64,000 nucleotides of DNA from Pseudoalteromonas sp. MMG010 (GCF_018100905.1 NZ_JAGJEG010000004.1:62001-126000), one strand, 5' to 3'. Shown: positions 9,495 through 18,934, counted from the first letter of the stretch. The notes: generated by a model not told the origin, from the letters alone. Numbers and translations: made by a program.

Positions 9495-12400
9495 CTAAGC
9501 TTTATTAAATAGGTATTGCCAATCACGCTCTATTAACTTAGGCACTGAGCTACTTTCCATGGCTCGACTAAACAAGTAGCCTTGATAATACTGACACCCT
9601 AAAGCATTTAAAAATTGCAGTTGCTGTGTACTTTCTATGCCCTCAGCAATACATTGCTTATTTAAGCTCTGCGCTAACCCTAATGTCGATTTAATGATCG
9701 TTTCATCATCTAAATCGATACCGATATTTTGCACAAAACTGCGGTCAATTTTAATCGCATCAATAGGAAACTGCTTTAAATAAGTAAGTGAAGCATAGCC
9801 TGTACCAAAGTCATCCATATATAAATTACAGCCTAATTGCTTAAGCGCTTGCATGCTTTTTAATGCATGTGTAGAGCTACTAATAAGGACCGATTCTGTT
9901 ATTTCAAATACGCATGCGCTTGCGGGTACTTCAGCATCAATGAGTGCGGTTTCGATTTCTGTAACCAAGTTTTCAAGTTCAAAATCAAGAGCCGATAAAT
10001 TAATAGATAAATACAACTGCGGGTTTATTTCTCGCCACTGCTTTAACTCCCCTAATGCCCGAGAGAGAGTCTGTAGCATAATTTTAGTTATTAACCCCAT
10101 TTTTTCTGCAACCAGTGAAAACTCTTGCGTTTTTACGCGGGTATTATCAGGCCAGCGCAATAGCACCTCAAACCCAACCGTTTTAAAATTAGCAGCACTG
10201 ACAATAGGTTGATAATGATTACAAAACGCATGTGTTTGGTACGCTTTAGTTATCTCGCGTTCTAAATATAAGCTATGTTGTAATTCATAATTCATTTGCT
10301 GTTTATAAAACTGATAACTCCCCTCAGTTGTTAAATTAGCATGGTATAAAGCAATATTAGCAGCCTTAAAAAGGCTATCGCTATACACGGCGTCATCGGG
10401 ATAAAGTGCCACGCCAATATTTAAATTAACGTTCACGACTTGGTTATTCACATTAATATTTTTGTTCGCGGTAGCGAGTAGTTCGTTGCACAATGCAGTT
10501 AATACTTGCTCTTGTGCCACATTCTCAACTAGCACCACAAATTCAGCAGCACTGAGGTGCGCTAAGCTAATATCATCGCTTAAACAGTGACTGATACGCT
10601 GCGCTACCACTTTAATTAGTTCATTTGCACTGTCGTGCCCGATTGAATCATTAAAGTACTTAAAGCGTTTAATATTAATATGCATTAGCGCGACTTGCGT
10701 TTGCTGGGTATTCGCTTTATTTAAAGCTTGCTCAACTTGCTCATTAAATAATGTCCGGGTGGGTAGCCCCGTTAAAGCATTGTAGTTAACCACCTTATAA
10801 AGTGCATTTTCGGCTAATTTTTGACTATGTATATCTGTTAAAATAATGACATAGCTGCTGAGTCGCTGTTGGCTATCAGCAATCGCGCTAATCTTTACTA
10901 GCACATGACGTTTTTCGTTATTTGCTAACGTTACAATATCTTCACAGCTATAGTGCTCATTCACTTTTAATTTTTTTATTAGTCTTAAGTAATCAATACG
11001 ATGACACCTTGCAATACCTAACTTTAATGAACGGCTAGAACGCGGCTCTCTAGTAAAATTAAATGCCTGCTGTAACGATTTATTAGAGGTGCGAATGTAT
11101 AAATTCTTATCTAAAATAAACACCCAATCTCTCGTTTGCTCAAATGCGGCAGTGTATAACCTTGCATGCTCTTCATAGACCATTTCTCGGGTCATATTGG
11201 TATAAGTACCCGCCACTTTTTGTGGTACTTTTTGATCCCACAGCACGACTTTGCCAAAATCTTTATACCAGCACCAATACCCTTTTTTATGGCGCAGTCG
11301 GTATGTACAATTAAAGTAACCTTTATCTGTCGCTAAAAACTCTAGCCACTCTAATCGAAACATCGCTCTATCTTGTGGATGAATATGAGATAAGTAATCA
11401 TCTAAGTTAACACTTTCGTCTTCATAACCTAATTCGCTAACTAACCTTGGCTGGTAAATATTAACGTCGCTTGATTGCCAATCCCATACCCCAGACTCGC
11501 TGCCTTCAAGCGCAAGCTTTAATCGTGCTTCGCTTTCTTTACTTTCTTTGTGAGCGGCCATTAATATGCGTTGAATTTTATTACGACGTATAACCCACAC
11601 GGCCACTAATGCAACAATTAACGCTGCATAAAGCACCATAAAATAAGGGGCTCGCCATAATGGGTAATTAACTTTAATTTTTAATGTCGCTGGCGGTGTA
11701 TAGCTTCCTGTAAATGGATCTTTAGCCCATACCTTCAATTGATAAGTCCCTGGGCTTAATTTAGGAAATAACACGCGATTATTATTGTGAGTGAACGTTT
11801 TTTTACCGCTATCTAATTGATATTCATAAATAATGCGTTCTTGTTGACTAAACGCCATTGCTGAAAATGCGACTTCTAAGCCAATATCATCATGATTTAA
11901 CTCTATTTCATTAAGAGGTTGTTTTAAATCAACCATTAACTCACGTGACATTAAACTAACACGCGTAATGTTTACCCGGTCGATTAACGCTTTTTGGTAG
12001 TTGTTTTTTTCAGGATCAAAGTAGGTAAAACCTTTTAAACCGCCATAAGCAATTGTACCATCGTTAAACTTTGCAACAGCATTGCTATTAAATTCAGCGG
12101 ATAATACACCTTGAGACGAAGTAAATTGCTGGAAATGTAAGGTATCAGGGTTTAATCGCCAAATTCCTTTATGGCTACTCATCCAAATCATCTCATTGTC
12201 ATCACGCACCATATCGTAAAGTAAGGTCCCTAACTTATTCTTTTCGATATCAATAGTGTGCACTAACTCAAAGCTGGTTGCATCTAATCCTATTAAGCCA
12301 AAATTAGATAATGAAAGCCACAAAATATTATTTTTATCAACGATATACGACAGTACATTAATAGCAATATTTTCGTGTTGCTCAGGTACTGTGTATATTT

Positions 12401-13997
12401 TTTTTAAACTCAATGTTTGCGGGTTTACGTGATACAAAATACCCGCACTGTAAAATAATGGCCAATCGGGTTCATTAGAAATTGGGGGTAAAAAGCCATA
12501 CACCATAAAAGGGTCAAACTTGGCAAACTCGCCGCCTAACTTCGTTAAGTTTTGGCTATCTATATCATAAGAAAATATGCCATATTCGGCATGAGCATAA
12601 TATAAAATACCATTAATTAACTGCGCACCATGCACTCTGCCAACAAGTTTTTTTTGATTATCGGGGTCCCTCGTTAATGCGTGAGATATTTTGTGCGTAT
12701 CGGGGTCAAACACCAATAAACCTAAATTTGTTAGCAGCCAAAATTGGTTTTTATAAGGCATAATTGAAAAAACACTAAACTCTTTAGTTAACGAATCAAT
12801 ACTATAGTTTTTTAAGTAAATATTACTTTTACCCGTTGCTAAATCAATTTCGGTTAAACCATTATGGGTACCTAACCACACCTTATCCTGATATTGTTTA
12901 ATGCTCCAAATTGAAGAGTGAGATAAGCCTGCGCCACTTAATTTAGAACCATTTACATTATTAAAATTGTAATGTTTTTTTGGTAAATAAAACGCGCCAT
13001 CACTTTTAGTTGCCAGCCATCGCCCCCCTGTTTTATCTTGTACCATATCAATGATGCTAGTATCAGTTAGGGTATATTTACTTTTATTTAATTCGGTATT
13101 TTTTATTAAATCATAATGAGTTAAGTCAAACTTAAAAAGGCCTTTGTCGGTTGCTAAATCAACATGCCCTTGATCATAGCTAATACTCCAAATATTAAGA
13201 TCAGGTAATAATGTTTTACTATTAAACGCCTGATCAGGGTGCTCAAACAAGGTTGATAAATTACTAATATCAACGCTATAAAGCCCCCTTACAGCCCCCA
13301 CCAAAAGTTGATTGTTTTGAGCAAGCGCAAACGACTTAATATTATTTTGATAAGCGTGCTCAATCCCTTGTGGTAAATGCTCTAAGGCTCTAATTTGCTC
13401 TGTGGCAATATGATAAACATAAGCCCCTTTACTTGAACCTATAAAAATAAAACCATTGTAATGAAATAAGGTCCGTACGAGAGCATGATCTTTTTCACTA
13501 GGCAAAACAAAAATAGAGGTAATTTTTCCTGAGGCAATATCTAATTTAGCAAAGTCTCTACCACGGCCTAACCACATGGTCTTCTTATCAATAGAGAGCA
13601 TACTAAACACCGACTCATTAATAATTTGCTCTTCGCTGGTCGGTTTTGATAAAAATTGTTTATAGCTGTCGGTTGCAGGATCGTAACGAAACAAACCCGC
13701 GAGTAATGATGCTATCCAAATCTGTCCTTCACTATCTTGATAAATAGTATCAATAATCGTCTCTTCAAGTTCACCATTAGGTCCTGTTATTGGTAAAACC
13801 TGGTATCCATCATAACGATTCAATCCCCCCTCGGTAGACAACCACAAATAGCCATTGTTATCGATTAATAAGGTATTAACGTAGCTTTGTGTTAACCCTT
13901 CATTAGGAGATAAGCGCTTAACTTCGGCATTAATAGAGAGGCTCATAAAAAGGAGAAATACGGTGAAAAAAAGCACCATGTTCATCTTGTTGCTCAT
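9495..13997 (-). CDS. membrane sensor with beta-propeller, PAS, GGDEF and EAL domains
   Basis: A 1500-residue signalling protein. Signal segment (5-24), periplasmic two-component-regulator propeller repeats (about 30-690, recurring WLAT, WLGT, LWLSL strands), a Y_Y_Y domain (about 690-780), one membrane helix (PYFMVLYAALIVALVAVWVI), PAS_3 and PAS domains, GGDEF (about 1080-1240) and EAL (about 1250-1495). The GGDEF signature is degenerate (AAEF), so cyclase activity is unlikely. The EAL domain keeps EVLLRW, FEITES, DDFGTGY, AIKID and AEGIES, so c-di-GMP phosphodiesterase activity is expected. The ATG has GGAG 7 bases upstream. A 7-bp inverted repeat (AATACCT/AGGTATT, 9490-9517) covers the 3' end but has no clear T-run. 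Confidence 0.9.
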   Translation of the reverse strand: MSNKMNMVLFFTVFLLFMSLSINAEVKRLSPNEGLTQSYVNTLLIDNNGYLWLSTEGGLNRYDGYQVLPITGPNGELEETIIDTIYQDSEGQIWIASLLAGLFRYDPATDSYKQFLSKPTSEEQIINESVFSMLSIDKKTMWLGRGRDFAKLDIASGKITSIFVLPSEKDHALVRTLFHYNGFIFIGSSKGAYVYHIATEQIRALEHLPQGIEHAYQNNIKSFALAQNNQLLVGAVRGLYSVDISNLSTLFEHPDQAFNSKTLLPDLNIWSISYDQGHVDLATDKGLFKFDLTHYDLIKNTELNKSKYTLTDTSIIDMVQDKTGGRWLATKSDGAFYLPKKHYNFNNVNGSKLSGAGLSHSSIWSIKQYQDKVWLGTHNGLTEIDLATGKSNIYLKNYSIDSLTKEFSVFSIMPYKNQFWLLTNLGLLVFDPDTHKISHALTRDPDNQKKLVGRVHGAQLINGILYYAHAEYGIFSYDIDSQNLTKLGGEFAKFDPFMVYGFLPPISNEPDWPLFYSAGILYHVNPQTLSLKKIYTVPEQHENIAINVLSYIVDKNNILWLSLSNFGLIGLDATSFELVHTIDIEKNKLGTLLYDMVRDDNEMIWMSSHKGIWRLNPDTLHFQQFTSSQGVLSAEFNSNAVAKFNDGTIAYGGLKGFTYFDPEKNNYQKALIDRVNITRVSLMSRELMVDLKQPLNEIELNHDDIGLEVAFSAMAFSQQERIIYEYQLDSGKKTFTHNNNRVLFPKLSPGTYQLKVWAKDPFTGSYTPPATLKIKVNYPLWRAPYFMVLYAALIVALVAVWVIRRNKIQRILMAAHKESKESEARLKLALEGSESGVWDWQSSDVNIYQPRLVSELGYEDESVNLDDYLSHIHPQDRAMFRLEWLEFLATDKGYFNCTYRLRHKKGYWCWYKDFGKVVLWDQKVPQKVAGTYTNMTREMVYEEHARLYTAAFEQTRDWVFILDKNLYIRTSNKSLQQAFNFTREPRSSRSLKLGIARCHRIDYLRLIKKLKVNEHYSCEDIVTLANNEKRHVLVKISAIADSQQRLSSYVIILTDIHSQKLAENALYKVVNYNALTGLPTRTLFNEQVEQALNKANTQQTQVALMHINIKRFKYFNDSIGHDSANELIKVVAQRISHCLSDDISLAHLSAAEFVVLVENVAQEQVLTALCNELLATANKNINVNNQVVNVNLNIGVALYPDDAVYSDSLFKAANIALYHANLTTEGSYQFYKQQMNYELQHSLYLEREITKAYQTHAFCNHYQPIVSAANFKTVGFEVLLRWPDNTRVKTQEFSLVAEKMGLITKIMLQTLSRALGELKQWREINPQLYLSINLSALDFELENLVTEIETALIDAEVPASACVFEITESVLISSSTHALKSMQALKQLGCNLYMDDFGTGYASLTYLKQFPIDAIKIDRSFVQNIGIDLDDETIIKSTLGLAQSLNKQCIAEGIESTQQLQFLNALGCQYYQGYLFSRAMESSSVPKLIERDWQYLFNKA

Positions 13998-14021
13998 AAC
14001 AGCTCCCTTGCTGAAAATAGC

Positions 14022-14426
14022 TTATTTAAATTGCAGCGCTCGAATATCTCGATGACTATATATATTGAATAATGCGTTTAATGCTGGAGTATATGTTAAC
14101 ACTTGGTTAAATCCAAGTTCAGTGTAAAAATGAATAAGCGGTGTATATGCAAAGGTATAAATTACGTCGCTATAATGAAGGAGTACGCTGCTAAGCAGTT
14201 TTTTGGCTAGTCCTTGTAAGCGATAATCGGGGGCAACAAAGACTGTTGATAGAAATAGAAAATCTGATTTATTTTGGATTCTGCAAGCCGCGACTATTTC
14301 AAAATTATGATAAACGACCCACACATCATCGTGTTTTTTTGCTCGACCTCTGACGCTATAATTCGCATAGAACTTGTTTACTAAAGGTATTTTAACCTGT
14401 GCTAAGCACGTTATGCTAACATCCAT
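14022..14426 (-). CDS. GNAT family N-acetyltransferase
   Basis: A 134-residue single-domain GNAT protein. The acetyl-CoA loop is visible as VAPDYRLQGLAKKLL (Q/RxxGxG/A type), followed by YTELGFNQV in the typical C-terminal position. The substrate cannot be told from sequence. Its ATG follows directly on the TAA of the upstream DUF3283-like gene, so the two are probably translationally coupled and co-transcribed. Confidence 0.82.
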   Translation of the reverse strand: MDVSITCLAQVKIPLVNKFYANYSVRGRAKKHDDVWVVYHNFEIVAACRIQNKSDFLFLSTVFVAPDYRLQGLAKKLLSSVLLHYSDVIYTFAYTPLIHFYTELGFNQVLTYTPALNALFNIYSHRDIRALQFK

Positions 14427-14630
14427 TTAACTTAGCATTAACGCTAAATACTGTTCAAACTTTTGTTTTAAAATAGCCTGCTCTGCAACGGGGCGCGCAT
14501 GAATAGTGTTATAAGCATGCTCACGATTAATTTTCCCTCGTTTAATTTGATAAGCCCAAAATGAGGCTTCGTAATCTAATTGAATTTGATATTTTTCTTC
14601 TCTAGGCAAGTTACATAAATTAAAGCTCAT
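14427..14630 (-). CDS. small DUF3283-like protein
   Basis: A 67-residue cytoplasmic protein of charged, helical character (PREEKYQIQLDYEASFWAYQ near the N-terminus). The pattern resembles DUF3283, a small family in Vibrionales and Alteromonadales with no known function; I make this call from memory of the family and cannot confirm it. AGGGGAACTGT lies just before the ATG, a strong ribosome site. It is immediately followed by the GNAT gene. Confidence 0.65.
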   Translation of the reverse strand: MSFNLCNLPREEKYQIQLDYEASFWAYQIKRGKINREHAYNTIHARPVAEQAILKQKFEQYLALMLS

Positions 14631-14676
14631 ACAGTTCCCCTATAAATAAAAATAAATTATACCATTTTAACTTTAT

Positions 14677-14922
14677 TTAAAAATCAAAATCTTGTTGTTT
14701 AGGGATGCCGATTACCGGCATAGATTTTTGTTTTTTCAATAAATAACGCTTATAGCGTTGCTGGCACAAACTCAAAATTTTTTTCTTTTCATTATTACTG
14801 AAATTGTTCCAGCCAAAGCGCTCCTCTCTACTGCGATAACAGCCCTTACAATAGCCTCGGTTATTTACCTGACAAATACTTTTACAAGGGCTAGGAATTT
14901 CAAATATTTCTATTTGTTGCAT
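14677..14922 (-). CDS. DUF1289 domain protein
   Basis: An 81-residue protein with the DUF1289 signature: PSPCKSICQ, then CKGCYRSREE and W (GWNNFSN). The four cysteines (two in CKSIC, two in CKGC) suggest metal or Fe-S binding. No function is established. It sits upstream, on the same strand, of the DUF3283-like and GNAT genes, but with a 46-base gap, so co-transcription is possible rather than shown. Confidence 0.85.
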   Translation of the reverse strand: MQQIEIFEIPSPCKSICQVNNRGYCKGCYRSREERFGWNNFSNNEKKKILSLCQQRYKRYLLKKQKSMPVIGIPKQQDFDF

Positions 14923-14974
14923 TATTTTGCATCAATTTATAAACATAAATTAGAGTATAACGCCATTTTTGACT

Positions 14975-15008
14975 AAAAAAAAAGCAACAATAAAATTGCT
15001 GCTTTTTA
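14975..15008 (-). terminator. intrinsic terminator after the acyltransferase gene
   Basis: On the minus strand AAAAAGCAGCAA and TTGTTGCTTTTT form a 12-bp stem (one G-T pair) around TTTTA, continuing into a run of T. It lies 17 bases after the acyltransferase stop. Confidence 0.85.
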
Positions 15009-15024
15009 AAACTAATGCACGTAG

Positions 15025-16158
15025 TTAACTTTCAAGGTTTTCTTGAGTCACTTCGCTTTTACGCTCAAAGGGTTTAGCGTACATAGCTAACACGATAGGG
15101 CGCAGCTCTTGTGGCACATTTTCTAATCGCTGCTCAAAAGTAAGCGTATCAGGCTCATCAATCACAGCATGCTTACATCCCCCGGCAATATAGTTCCCTG
15201 GGTGTAAATAAAACGAATCAATGATTTGGTTATCTATCACTTTAGCTAATTCATCAGCATCTTCACAATGTTCGGTTATAGGTTCACCAAATGCTAAATG
15301 TACATGGCCTTTATCAGCACTAAAACCCTCAACGATACTGGCAATATCCTCACCTTCTGATTTCACATACTCACCATGATGCTCTTTGTGATAAAGCTCT
15401 TTGGCTTTAGCGATGGCACAAGGTTCATATTGATAAGAAATAGACACAGGTACTATTTTTAATTCTTTAACATAGTCTGAAAATACTTTTTTTTGCTTTC
15501 GACCATTCAGCTGTAACATTTTTAATAACGCAGGGTCTGTTTGATCAACACCATCTTTGGCGCGACCTTCTTTTTGTGCAATCCAAATTGAGTGACCGCC
15601 CGTTAACGAATCATAAATATATCCAGATAACTGCGTTAATGCTTTAAGCATTTCTTTAGGGGCTTTTGCTGAGCGCTTAACAATAAAACTTTTATTTAAA
15701 CGCATAAGCTCTGTTATGTAAGGTATTTGAAGTAAGTTATCACCGATAGCAATACGGACGGTTTTCATATTATTTTGAAACAACCCCCAATTAACTAAAG
15801 CTGGGTCGAGTACGATATCTCTGTGGTTAGAAATAAATAAATAAGCTTGCTCAGGGTCTAACTGATCAAGTCCAGAGAACGTTACTTTAGAGGTCGTACG
15901 TTTTACTAATTTATTTAAATACTCAGCAACTTCTTGCTGTACCTGCTCTACTGTCGTCACTTGTCCCCATTTTTTTCGTAACTGTCTTTTAACCAAGGTA
16001 CGACAAATAAAAGGAATGGCAGATAAAAACTTCGGTAAGTTATATTTAGCAATAACATCAATAAATGCATTATCGTTTATTAACCGCTCTAACGAAGCAG
16101 CCACTTCGTCGTCATTATACGGTCTAATGTCTGCGTACTTATCTTCTATTTTACTCAT
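15025..16158 (-). CDS. 1-acylglycerol-3-phosphate acyltransferase-like protein
   Basis: A 377-residue PlsC/LPLAT-type protein. The acyltransferase motif SNHRDIVLDPALV contains the catalytic NHxxxxD pattern; further family blocks include FIVKRSAKAPKEML and the later IWIAQKEGRAKDG (the usual FPEGTRS-like position). It presumably acylates a lysophospholipid or related lipid at the inner membrane. It is longer than plain PlsC (about 240 residues), with extra N- and C-terminal regions. The ATG at 16158 is chosen because an alternative GTG ten codons upstream lies inside the terminator hairpin of the neighbouring operon. Confidence 0.82.
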   Translation of the reverse strand: MSKIEDKYADIRPYNDDEVAASLERLINDNAFIDVIAKYNLPKFLSAIPFICRTLVKRQLRKKWGQVTTVEQVQQEVAEYLNKLVKRTTSKVTFSGLDQLDPEQAYLFISNHRDIVLDPALVNWGLFQNNMKTVRIAIGDNLLQIPYITELMRLNKSFIVKRSAKAPKEMLKALTQLSGYIYDSLTGGHSIWIAQKEGRAKDGVDQTDPALLKMLQLNGRKQKKVFSDYVKELKIVPVSISYQYEPCAIAKAKELYHKEHHGEYVKSEGEDIASIVEGFSADKGHVHLAFGEPITEHCEDADELAKVIDNQIIDSFYLHPGNYIAGGCKHAVIDEPDTLTFEQRLENVPQELRPIVLAMYAKPFERKSEVTQENLES

Positions 16159-16176
16159 GTTTGCATCTATAAAGTT

Positions 16177-16205
16177 AAAAAACGGCACGTTAAATAACGT
16201 ACCGT
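16177..16205 (-). terminator. intrinsic terminator of the merR-permease operon
   Basis: On the minus strand ACGGTACGTTA and TAACGTGCCGT form an 11-bp stem (one T-G pair) with a TT loop, followed by TTTTTT. It lies about 40 bases after the permease stop and just before the acyltransferase start, so the acyltransferase must be transcribed separately or by readthrough. Confidence 0.82.
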
Positions 16206-16246
16206 AATTTAGGGGTTATAATTTAGCTGGATTTACCAACCAATAT

Positions 16247-17407
16247 TTAATTAGACGTTACGTAAATTTTATTAGTAACCCATTTGAACATTAAACGCAG
16301 CATTAGCGCAACTAACACCACACCACAAATTAAGCTCAACCAGTGCGGCAGAATATCATGTTCTTGTTGTAAAAGTGGGCTGACCACAAACCCAAACTCT
16401 GCAACTAAATAATCAGTTAAAAAGCCAAATAAAACCGCAACGCCAATTACACCTATTAAATAAGCCGCAACCGCACGACGCCCTAACTCTTTTGCTACCA
16501 CCCCTAATGTTGCTATATTTGTAGCCGGTCCCGCGAGCATAAATACCAATACAGCGCCTGGAGAGACCCCACTCATTAACAACCCTGCGGCAATAGGCGT
16601 TGAAGCGGTGGCGCAAATATACATAGGAATACTGACAACAATCACCATAATCATTGCTAACACCCCACTGCCCCACTGCGTTAAAAAATGCGCTGGCACA
16701 TAAGTTTGTACTAAGGCCGCAAAAAATAACCCAATTAATAACCATGTCATCGTATCTTCTAATAGCTTATTACAACTAAACGATACGGCCGATTTAAGCT
16801 TATGCCACACTGAGATTTTTTTTACTGGCTGCGCTGATGAAGAACAGCATGAAGCGTCTAAAGCTGGCTTTTTAGGCGCACAACACGATGCATGTTCTTC
16901 TGCTTTTAGTTTTTCAGTATCACAACACACTTCTTTTGCGACTACTTGATGCGAAGTGCAACATGATGACTCACTCTTTGGCGTATTTTCATCGTTAGCT
17001 CGCGTCTGTTTATCTTCACGCCCAACAAGCAACCCTGCCACAACCGCGCTAATAACAGCCGCTATAGGACGAATAATTGCCATAAATGGGCCCAGTAACA
17101 CATACGATACTGATACCGAATCAACCCCAGTTTCGGGTGTAGACACCAAAAATGCAGTGGTCGCACTTTTAGATGCCCCCGCTCTGCGTAAACCAATAGC
17201 GGCAGGAATAACACCACACGAACAAAGCGGAAGAGGCGCCCCAATTAAGGCGGCTTTAATTGTTGTCCAAAAACCTTCTTTTCCTAAATGTTTGTTTAGA
17301 AAGTCTGTTGGTAAATAAACATTTAATATTCCCGCAATGAGCAAACCAAGCATTAGCCACGGAGCTGATAACAAAAACAACTGCCAAAAATTATAAATAA
17401 GTTCCAT
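16247..17407 (-). CDS. metal efflux permease (SO_0444/DUF318 type) with cysteine-rich loop
   Basis: A 386-residue inner-membrane permease of the PF03773 type, with two hydrophobic halves and a conserved PLCSCGVIP motif near residues 60-68. The central cytoplasmic loop carries four Cys-Cys pairs at about 149-150, 161-162, 175-176 and 187-188, which should bind soft metals. Related proteins are annotated as Cu/Zn efflux transporters. The ATG at 17407 is chosen because GGAGG stands 6 bases upstream; earlier in-frame starts overlap that site. The start overlaps the 3' end of the ZntR-like regulator gene, so the two form an operon. Confidence 0.85.
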   Translation of the reverse strand: MELIYNFWQLFLLSAPWLMLGLLIAGILNVYLPTDFLNKHLGKEGFWTTIKAALIGAPLPLCSCGVIPAAIGLRRAGASKSATTAFLVSTPETGVDSVSVSYVLLGPFMAIIRPIAAVISAVVAGLLVGREDKQTRANDENTPKSESSCCTSHQVVAKEVCCDTEKLKAEEHASCCAPKKPALDASCCSSSAQPVKKISVWHKLKSAVSFSCNKLLEDTMTWLLIGLFFAALVQTYVPAHFLTQWGSGVLAMIMVIVVSIPMYICATASTPIAAGLLMSGVSPGAVLVFMLAGPATNIATLGVVAKELGRRAVAAYLIGVIGVAVLFGFLTDYLVAEFGFVVSPLLQQEHDILPHWLSLICGVVLVALMLRLMFKWVTNKIYVTSN

Positions 17408-17804
17408 CAACATCCTCCAAAACACTTAAAATAGAGCAACTTTGTGCAGGTCGCTCTGAACCACAACATTGCTCGGCTAATATAGATAGCGAATCGTGAA
17501 AAAGTTGTAATTCGTTAATTCGCTGTGCTACAAGATCACGCTTTTGCAATGTAATTGCTTTTACTTGTGCACACGAATGTAATGATTTTTCAAACCGAAT
17601 TAATAACAACTCTTTAATTTCTGTTAAGCTAAAGCCTACATTTTTAGCGCGTAAAATAAATTGCATTAACTTTAAATCATCATCGCTATATATTCGATAA
17701 CCTGATGCATTACGTTTAGTTGCCGTTAACAAACCCTGTTTTTCGTAGTACCTTAGCGTATCATTAGAAATACCTAGCAGGTGTGATAATTCACCTATTT
17801 TCAT
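17391..17804 (-). CDS. MerR-family metal-responsive regulator, ZntR-like
   Basis: A 137-residue MerR protein: N-terminal winged helix (MKIGELSHLLGISNDTLRYY), coiled-coil dimerisation helix and C-terminal metal loop. Metal-site residues match E. coli ZntR in spacing: a cysteine in HSCAQVK at the start of the dimer helix and CCGSERPAQSC in the loop, where the third cysteine is 9 residues after the pair as in ZntR; the loop histidine of ZntR is absent. Zn, Cd or Pb is a likely signal, copper less so because CueR lacks the Cys-Cys pair. The ATG at 17804 matches the normal MerR start. It precedes and overlaps the permease gene. Confidence 0.88.
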   Translation of the reverse strand: MKIGELSHLLGISNDTLRYYEKQGLLTATKRNASGYRIYSDDDLKLMQFILRAKNVGFSLTEIKELLLIRFEKSLHSCAQVKAITLQKRDLVAQRINELQLFHDSLSILAEQCCGSERPAQSCSILSVLEDVDGTYL

Positions 17805-17838
17805 ATTAAATTTCACTTTAATTATAATGAATGACATA

Positions 17839-17870
17839 AGTATAAACCTTAGAGTAAGCACCAAGGTCAA
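17839..17870 (-). promoter_or_regulatory. MerR-type promoter and operator of the metal-efflux operon
   Basis: Minus strand: -35 TTGACC (17865-17870), -10 TATACT (17839-17844), spacer 20 bp, longer than the normal 17 as is characteristic of MerR/ZntR-controlled promoters. The spacer contains an imperfect inverted repeat (17846-17867) with outer arms ACCTT and AAGGT, the common form of CueR/ZntR-type operators. It lies 35 bases before the regulator start, so the regulator probably controls its own operon. Confidence 0.8.
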
Positions 17871-17898
17871 TATTTTTATTTAATTTTTTAGGAAAACC

Positions 17899-18843
17899 AT
17901 GAACATTACTATTCTTGATAATGCGACATTGGCACAATCATCGCTTTCTGCTATTTCAGCGTGCGGTGAATTAACTATATATGAGCACACTTCTTTTGAG
18001 CAGGTTGTTGAGCACAGCAAAAATGCGAACATCCTATTAACTAACAAAGTGGTATTAAATCGCGAAACACTCAGTCAACTGACGCAATTAAAACTTATCT
18101 GTGTTTGTGCAACGGGTACCAATAATATTGATTTAAATGCAGCAAAAGAACTCGGGATTGCAGTGACCAATGTGGCGGGCTATTCAACAGCCTCCGTTGT
18201 ACAACATACTTTCTCTCTCATCACTAATTTACTAGGCAATACACACCGTTACCAACAAGACAGCCAACAGGGTTTATGGCAAAAAAGCGCAATGTTTTGT
18301 CGTCTCGATTATTCAATTAATGATATGCAAAATAAGAATTTTGTTATTATTGGTGGAGGCACCCTAGGACAAGGCGTTGAACAGGTGGCAAAAGCGTTTG
18401 GTGCAAATGTCATACTCGCAGAGAGAAAAGGCGCTGTTTGTCGTGCTGAGCGAACTCCATTTGATGAAGCTATCGCCATGGCCGATATCATCAGCATACA
18501 CTGCCCATTAACTGCCGACACACAAGATTTAATTACTTTAAACGAAATGAATACCATGCGAAGTAATTGCATTATTATAAATACCGCCCGAGGAGGTATT
18601 ATTAATGAACACGATTTAACCAAAGCCCTTGAAAAAAACATCATTGCTGGAGCCGGTATTGATGTTTTAACAGCAGAACCCGCACAAGCGAATAACCCAC
18701 TTGCTAATTACCACGGTGACAATTTATTACTAACGCCGCATATCGCATGGGCAAGTACAGAGTCTATCGCGCGTTTAATAAATGAAGTTAGCTTAAACAT
18801 TAAAGCATTCATGCAAAGCCAACAACGAAATCGTGTTGTGTAA
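17899..18843 (+). CDS. D-2-hydroxyacid dehydrogenase, NAD-dependent
   Basis: A 314-residue member of the D-isomer-specific 2-hydroxyacid dehydrogenase family. The Rossmann motif is GGGTLGQGV; catalytic residues fall in ARGGI (Arg), the Asp/Glu of AGIDVLTAEP, and PHIAW (His). It is closest in style to glycerate/hydroxypyruvate reductases (HprA-like), but the substrate is not determined by these motifs. It is divergent from the ZntR-like regulator gene with only about 94 bases between starts, so the metal-responsive promoter region is shared. Confidence 0.85.
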   Translation: MNITILDNATLAQSSLSAISACGELTIYEHTSFEQVVEHSKNANILLTNKVVLNRETLSQLTQLKLICVCATGTNNIDLNAAKELGIAVTNVAGYSTASVVQHTFSLITNLLGNTHRYQQDSQQGLWQKSAMFCRLDYSINDMQNKNFVIIGGGTLGQGVEQVAKAFGANVILAERKGAVCRAERTPFDEAIAMADIISIHCPLTADTQDLITLNEMNTMRSNCIIINTARGGIINEHDLTKALEKNIIAGAGIDVLTAEPAQANNPLANYHGDNLLLTPHIAWASTESIARLINEVSLNIKAFMQSQQRNRVV

Positions 18844-18934
18844 CCTAAGTAAATAGACCTAAATTTGGTCATTTTCACCAAAAAATTAAAGGGCGCAAAA
18901 ACACCACGGCCACACAAAAAGTAAGCCATTGATT

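Noticed and set aside
9853..10212. 119-codon plus-strand frame inside the EAL region of the propeller sensor
   Set aside because: It is antisense to conserved EAL motifs, so it arises from codon bias of the real gene.
16956..17318. 120-codon plus-strand frame inside the permease
   Set aside because: Antisense to the conserved permease motif PLCSCGVIP; no ribosome site.
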